DNA of 11,519 bases from Anaeromyces robustus (Eukaryota; Neocallimastigomycota; Neocallimastigomycetes; Neocallimastigales; Neocallimastigaceae): assembly GCA_002104895.1 (NCBI GenBank), contig MCFG01000746.1, positions 1 to 11,519 on the forward strand, given 5' to 3'. A program made the position numbers and the translations under genes. Every line of letters starts with the position of its first letter. Positions within the stretch are counted from its first letter, which is position 1. This document shows, piece after piece, positions 7,027 to 11,519 of the stretch. A model generated the notes under the pieces. That model was not told the DNA's origin. It worked only from the letters and a program-made list of their open reading frames with translations, and searched no databases.

Positions 7027-8272
7027 CCATTGGTTTATTAATTTTTCTTATTAATTATTTCTTGGATTTAGATAGAAGCTTTTTTTTTATTTTTTAGATA
7101 ATCTTTTTAATAGTTTATAAATGACTTGTGGACCAGTGATAATTCTAGTGTAGATAATAGAATTAGAGTAACATTATAATTTATAATATTGTTAAGAATT
7201 ACAAACGTAGTTCTAATAATGGAAACAATAATATATGTAATATCTATATTTTAGGAAATGGAAAAAATTGCTAACAGGTACCTAATTTATTATTTTTTTA
7301 ATTGGTGGAGGAGAACCTAGTTTAAATGAAATAACTAACAATTGTCCTATTTTTACTAAACATCTAATGAAAAAAAAATTAAAAAAATATCTACTTCTAT
7401 TGAATGTAAATATAATATAATATAATATATGGATGACGACATTGGCAAGAAAAAAAAAATTCAAAAAAACTTAATTTTTAAAAATATTCTAAATATAAGA
7501 AAAGTATGATTTTTTTAAAAAAGTTATATAAATATGAAATTAAAAAAAAAAGCAATAGTAATAATATATATGGATGATTTTATAATTATTATATATGTGG
7601 GAATAAAATTACTTTTATTTATAACAGAAAAAAATTAATGGATTGATTATTATATTTGTTCATTTTTTTTAATATCCTTTAGTTTTTTTATTTATTTTTT
7701 ATTTTACTTTTTTTTTTTCCTTTTGATTTATAATATTATTATAATATTTATTAATATTATCTTATTATATTTTTATTTCAAATTGTTTTTTTTATTTAAT
7801 CATTCATTTATTGTTGGATTAAACATAATTCAATGGCAAATTTATATTGACGTTTTTAAATAATTTTTTTAATATTGACACCCATGTAAAAAGCATCACT
7901 ATGATGATCTATGATTAGGATTAATAGAGTAAAACATATCATGCATCCATTCTTGAACTTTAATATTAAATAGTGATAGTGGATAATACAATACTGTTTC
8001 ATAAATAATTATATTTTTATTTGAATATAGGTATGATGGATTTATTAACTTTTAATAATTTCTGGAAATCTTTCATGGTGAAAAGTATTTTATTTTTGGA
8101 ACACGTTTTTATTAATAAATAAACTTAAAATAACTGACATTAGACATCATACTTATTCTTGATGGAAGGGAAAAATCAATATTTAAGTCAATTTTTATTA
8201 AGGAAAAGAAAAGATTGTGAAAATAATTAGCTAGAGCATAATCTTCAATAAAGAAGAAAAAAACATTATTGA
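7027..8272. other. AT-rich DNA with possible unassigned coding debris
   Basis: No intact gene is present. Short open stretches with non-random amino acid content occur. One lies on the plus strand at 7286-7417 (IGGGEPSLNEITNNCPIF), another around 7995-8040 reads EYRYDGFINF. Each ends quickly at a stop or shift and neither could be assigned to a family. The opposite-strand open frame at 7282-7464 overlaps the first and looks like composition noise. Confidence 0.4.
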
Positions 8273-9241
8273 TGTATTTCTATCACAATTAATAACCATA
8301 TTAAAATCACAATTGAAGTTGACAAGAATTTTAAAGGTTTTACCGACTTCTTTATAAAAAAATAAATAATTTTTCGATTTTTCATTAAATAAATGCTCAT
8401 AATACTTTTTTTTAATATAATATAAATATATAAACCGTAACTAAGGATTCACTATTTCTATTTTTATAATTAACATCAATCGTTGGGAATTTTTTTTTGG
8501 AATAATATTTTTAATTCTTCACTTAAAAAATTTTCCACTAAAAGAATAACTATAATTTAACTTCAATTATGTTTTTTGTAAAACATTAATACCCACTATT
8601 GAAAATAGTGTTAAATGAAAAGAATAAAGAAAGTTATTAAGATTTATAATTCATTAAATTATCAATGTTATAGTAAACAATACAATATGATTGTAATGTG
8701 TCTCCATTACTAGTTGCTATAATAAATAATAAATATTTGATATTGCTACTTTACTTTTAAATAATAATGGTAGTATTGAATATTATGATATTTTTTAAGT
8801 ATTTAGTATCAAAAAAGATTTTCTTACAAATAAAGTACTTGAATTTATATTAGATAGTGAATTAAAGATTGATATTGACTTTCTTAATATTACCATAAAT
8901 AGTTGGATTATGTCCTTTAGTCAAAAAAAAAAAAAATTTTTTTTTTTGGTATTATATTTTGTAAATATATGTTAATTAATTGATAATATTATTCAAATTA
9001 CTATCAATATTAAAATTTATAAGGCCATTTTATATTTCTATTGATAATATTATTCAAATTACTATCAATATTAAAAGTTATAAGGCTATTGAAATTATTT
9101 TAATTAAAGTCAAAATAGAAGAGATGATATATTAAAAATAATATATCATTTATTAAAATTTAATGATAAAAGATTTAATGAAAAAAGTAAACTTGAATTT
9201 GAAAATGAAGTTGAAGTTGATATAATTAAAAGACAAAAAAG

Positions 9242-9260
<19 letters not shown>
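8273..9260 (+). pseudogene. Degenerate ankyrin-repeat protein gene, first cluster
   Basis: Coding-like pieces lie in order on the plus strand but in shifting frames. They are 8273-8343 (TIEVDKNFKGFTDFFIKK), 8692-8738 (CNVSPLLVAIINNKY), 8736-8972 with one internal TAA at 8796 (FDIATLLLNNNGSIEYYD and onward), and 9108-9257 (50 codons ending RQKSDNNNK). SPLLVAIINNKY followed in the next frame by DIATLLLNNNGS is the ankyrin pattern of TPL-x2-A, then helix two with LL and an N/G-rich loop. Ankyrin repeats mediate protein binding. At least four frame changes and several stops make it non-functional as read. An alternative is a real gene with many homopolymer sequencing errors, but the lysozyme and integrase frames nearby are clean. 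Confidence 0.55.
8980..9090 (+). repeat. Tandem duplication, 50-bp near-identical copies 61 bp apart
   Basis: The block 8980-9029 beginning TTGATAATATTATTCAAATT is repeated at 9041-9090 with two substitutions. The 61-bp period is not a multiple of three, so in the ankyrin remnant it alone would shift the frame. Confidence 0.85.
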
Positions 9261-9491
<231 letters not shown>

Positions 9492-9719
9492 ATGTTTTAA
9501 CTTTAAATTTTACAATAACGAAAAGAGATAAAATATTAGTACTATAAATGACCAATCTAAATTTGGTAGAAGAAGTAGAATAGAAAAAAATTAAGTATTC
9601 ATAATGAACAATTGTTTCCTGTTAAAGTTATAAAATCTATTATAAAAAAATAATTATTTTAATTATCTTGATTATTATTTTGAAAAAAAAAAAAAAAAAA
9701 GAGTAAATATCAATCCTAT
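9492..9719 (+). other. Short spacer between the AAT array and second ankyrin cluster
   Basis: AT-rich sequence with small coding-like fragments (for example TINDQSKFGRRSRIEKN near 9540-9590) that probably belong to the same decayed gene series. It contains an A run near 9683-9700. Confidence 0.35.
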
Positions 9720-10472
9720 AATGAGAATTGTTTTGTACCACTATTTACTGCCATTGCCAATAATAATTTTGAAGTGACGAATTTTTTTTAATGATAAAGG
9801 TATTGATATTAATTAATATTGTGAATAAAAATAGATATATAGATTTAAAAAGAAATAAAGATATCTGTTGGTAATATATTTTATTTTTCAAGTGTTACAG
9901 ATAGGATAGATTTAAGAAAAACGATTAAATTTTAGAAATTTAATTGTTTTTCTTAAATAATGGTTATAATGTAAAAAGTGGCATCAATGGGGAAACAATT
10001 AAAAGAAGGATTACCAAAATATATATATATTTTTTCTGTGAATATAATTACAATTTAAAAAAAGGGGAAAAGAAAACTATAATTTTGATGATTATTATTA
10101 TAAGAAGAATATAAATTTCTTTTAAAAAATTGCTTTAAAGTATTGTAAGGATAATAATATAAATTTTACTTTTGTTGAAGATTATTATTATTGTATGGTC
10201 ATTGAATTTAATAATTTAAAAACTTTCATTATTTTAATACATTATTACTATCTACATCGAAATGATGTTATAGAAAAAGGTTATGTTTTTGATTTTTAAA
10301 AAGAAAAATATATATATATAAATAAAAATATTTTAATCATACTTAAAATATAAAAAGAATTTTTCATTATTAGATTTTTAATTATAATATTAAACATGAA
10401 AATATTATAAGATATAAGGAAAAAGATAAAAAAGAAAATGTAAATAATGATGAAGATAAATATATAGATTAA
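9720..10472 (+). pseudogene. Degenerate ankyrin-repeat protein gene, second cluster
   Basis: In order on the plus strand: 9720-9788 reads NENCFVPLFTAIANNNFEV, a good ankyrin helix-one/helix-two match (PLF-x-AI, N-rich turn), and stops at TAA 9789. One base over, NDKGIDIN continues as the usual repeat end. At 9944-10111 a 56-codon open stretch begins near LNNGYNVKSGINGETIK. At 10081-10296 a frame with one stop at 10123 carries VEDYYYCMVIEFNNLKTF. At 10386-10469 comes a highly charged tail (KHENIIRYKEKDKKENVNN) ending at TAA 10470. The order of ankyrin repeats and then an acidic, Asn-rich tail makes sense for one protein broken by several indels. It may be a second gene or the continuation of the first cluster across the AAT array. 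Confidence 0.55.
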
Positions 10473-10489
10473 GATGAAAATAATATTAA

Positions 10490-10492
<3 letters not shown>

Positions 10493-10524
<32 letters not shown>

Positions 10525-10703
10525 TAATAATAAATAATAATAATAAATAATAATAATAATAGTAAATAATAATAAATAATAATTATAAATAATAATTATA
10601 AATAATAATAATAATAATAATAAATAATAATAATAAATAATAATAATAAATAATAATAATAATAGTAAATAATAATAAATAATAATTATAAATAATAATT
10701 ATA

Positions 10704-10795
<92 letters not shown>

Positions 10796-10811
10796 TGATG
10801 ATGATGATGAT
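10493..10811. repeat. (AAT)n array with exact 103-bp tandem duplication, ending in (GAT)6
   Basis: AAT units with AAAT, AGTAAAT and AATTATAAAT interruptions. The interruption pattern shows that 10511-10613 is repeated exactly at 10614-10716 (103 bp). A purer AAT run follows to 10793, then six GAT codons (10794-10811). The AAT to GAT change reads as Asn to Asp in one frame, which is typical of a low-complexity protein tail. Confidence 0.92.
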
Positions 10812-10977
10812 AATGATGAAGTTGGAAATAAATAATGATATAGATAAAGATAAAGATAAAGATGAATTTAAACATGATACAGAATATATTAATAAATTTA
10901 TTTATTAAGATTTAACACAATATTTCTATTTATATAGTGATAGCTATGCTATATTGATAAAAGCGGGAAAAAAATAA
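10794..10977 (+). pseudogene. Asp/Lys-rich C-terminal tail remnants
   Basis: One frame reads DDDDDDNDEVGNK and stops at TAA 10833-10835. The next frame opens at 10837 with DIDKDKDKDEFKHDTEYINK, made partly of a GATAAA tandem repeat, stops at 10906, then reads on through SDSYAILIKAGKK to TAA 10975. These look like successive pieces of the tail of the ankyrin-type gene before them, split by a frameshift and a stop. No domain was recognised. Confidence 0.4.
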
Positions 10978-11220
10978 TAAGTAATATTAATGAAATTAAT
11001 AATGATAATAAAAAAAAAGAATATGTATTATATATTAGAAAAGAAATATAATAAAAGGGTTAAAAGATTTTTTGTTTTCATTGTATGTATTATTTATTTA
11101 TTATTTTTTTTTTTTTGGTTATTTTGTGGATTTATAAATATAAATATATAATTTTTTATATACTAATGAAAATCGATTAAAAATTTTTTTAATAGATTTA
11201 TTATATGTGTTATTATATGA
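10978..11220. other. AT-rich DNA, nothing recognised
   Basis: T-rich and A-rich strings (T run near 11107-11117) with stops in all frames. Confidence 0.5.
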
Positions 11221-11285
11221 ATGCTCCATTCTAATACTTGTGGTAAAAGGAGACAAAGTAGGAATGGGATGTGACCCATTTCACC
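11221..11285. other. Unexplained mixed-composition patch with hairpin
   Basis: This 65-bp patch has clearly more G and C than its surroundings. GGAATGGG (11261-11268) can pair with CCCATTTC (11275-11282) over a 6-base loop, with one G-U pair. No match to a tRNA, 5S or common small RNA was recognised. It could be a repeat fragment or part of a small RNA. Confidence 0.35.
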
Positions 11286-11519
11286 AAGTTAAAATACAAA
11301 AATTTACATTTCTTAATAAATACGCCATATTAAAAATGTAATTATATTATTTATGGTTAGATTATTTAGATTATTTAAATATTTAAATTTAATTAATAAT
11401 TAAAAAATAATAGAGAAATGATTAAATAAATATGATTAATAGAGTTTTATTTTAAAAATTTATGATTTAATAATATTAAAAATAATTAATATTATTTATA
11501 TCATAGATTATGTCGTAAT
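11286..11519. other. AT-rich DNA to the window end, no gene recognised
   Basis: The stretch consists of TTATTTA and AATTAATAATTAA strings with no coding signal in any frame. Confidence 0.5.

Noticed and set aside
7286-7417. GGGEP string as a possible radical-SAM motif
   Set aside because: There is no CxxxCxxC cluster in the same frame and the open stretch is only 44 codons.
7282-7464. Minus-strand open frame of 60 codons
   Set aside because: Phe/Ile-rich, no recognisable motif, opposite a more plausible plus-strand coding scrap.

Overview
The window looks like a nuclear contig from an extremely A+T-rich early-diverging fungus. The best guess is an anaerobic gut fungus (Neocallimastigomycota). 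The reasons are long A and T homopolymers, large (AAT)n arrays next to Asn/Asp-rich coding remnants, a short intronless secreted-protein gene, ankyrin-type gene debris and a Ty3/gypsy retrotransposon. Another AT-rich fungus (for example Glomeromycotina) or a dictyostelid cannot be excluded from the sequence alone.

Layout: 1-618 is the C-terminal end of a Ty3/gypsy integrase, cut by the window edge. It is followed by about 1.2 kb of decayed AT microsatellite, then a polypurine tract (1865-1873) and a probable 3' LTR. From 2.4 to 4.6 kb several small, relatively GC-rich islands stand out: a degraded tRNA-like unit (2478-2549), an inverted-repeat island (3018-3158), a second island (3681-3811), and a well-delimited SINE-like retroposon (4098-4597). 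The retroposon has a tRNA-like head, a poly(A) tail and a perfect 11-bp target-site duplication. The gaps between these islands hold no recognisable gene.

The only intact gene wholly inside the window is at 5173-5808. It encodes a secreted, cysteine-rich, T4/phage-type (GH24) lysozyme of 211 residues, with its own TATA-type promoter at 5031-5076. It probably acts outside the cell on bacterial peptidoglycan, and the family suggests ancient transfer from phage or bacteria. At the position of the T4 lysozyme catalytic threonine it has histidine.

From 6.8 kb to the end the DNA is gene debris and microsatellite. Short open stretches in shifting frames carry ankyrin-repeat-like sequence and acidic, Asn/Asp-rich tails, broken by frameshifts and stops. 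They are interleaved with (TTA)n/(AAT)n arrays, one holding an exact 103-bp tandem duplication. No multi-gene system is visible. The most interesting items are the lysozyme active-site change, the SINE-like element and the shared promoter motif.
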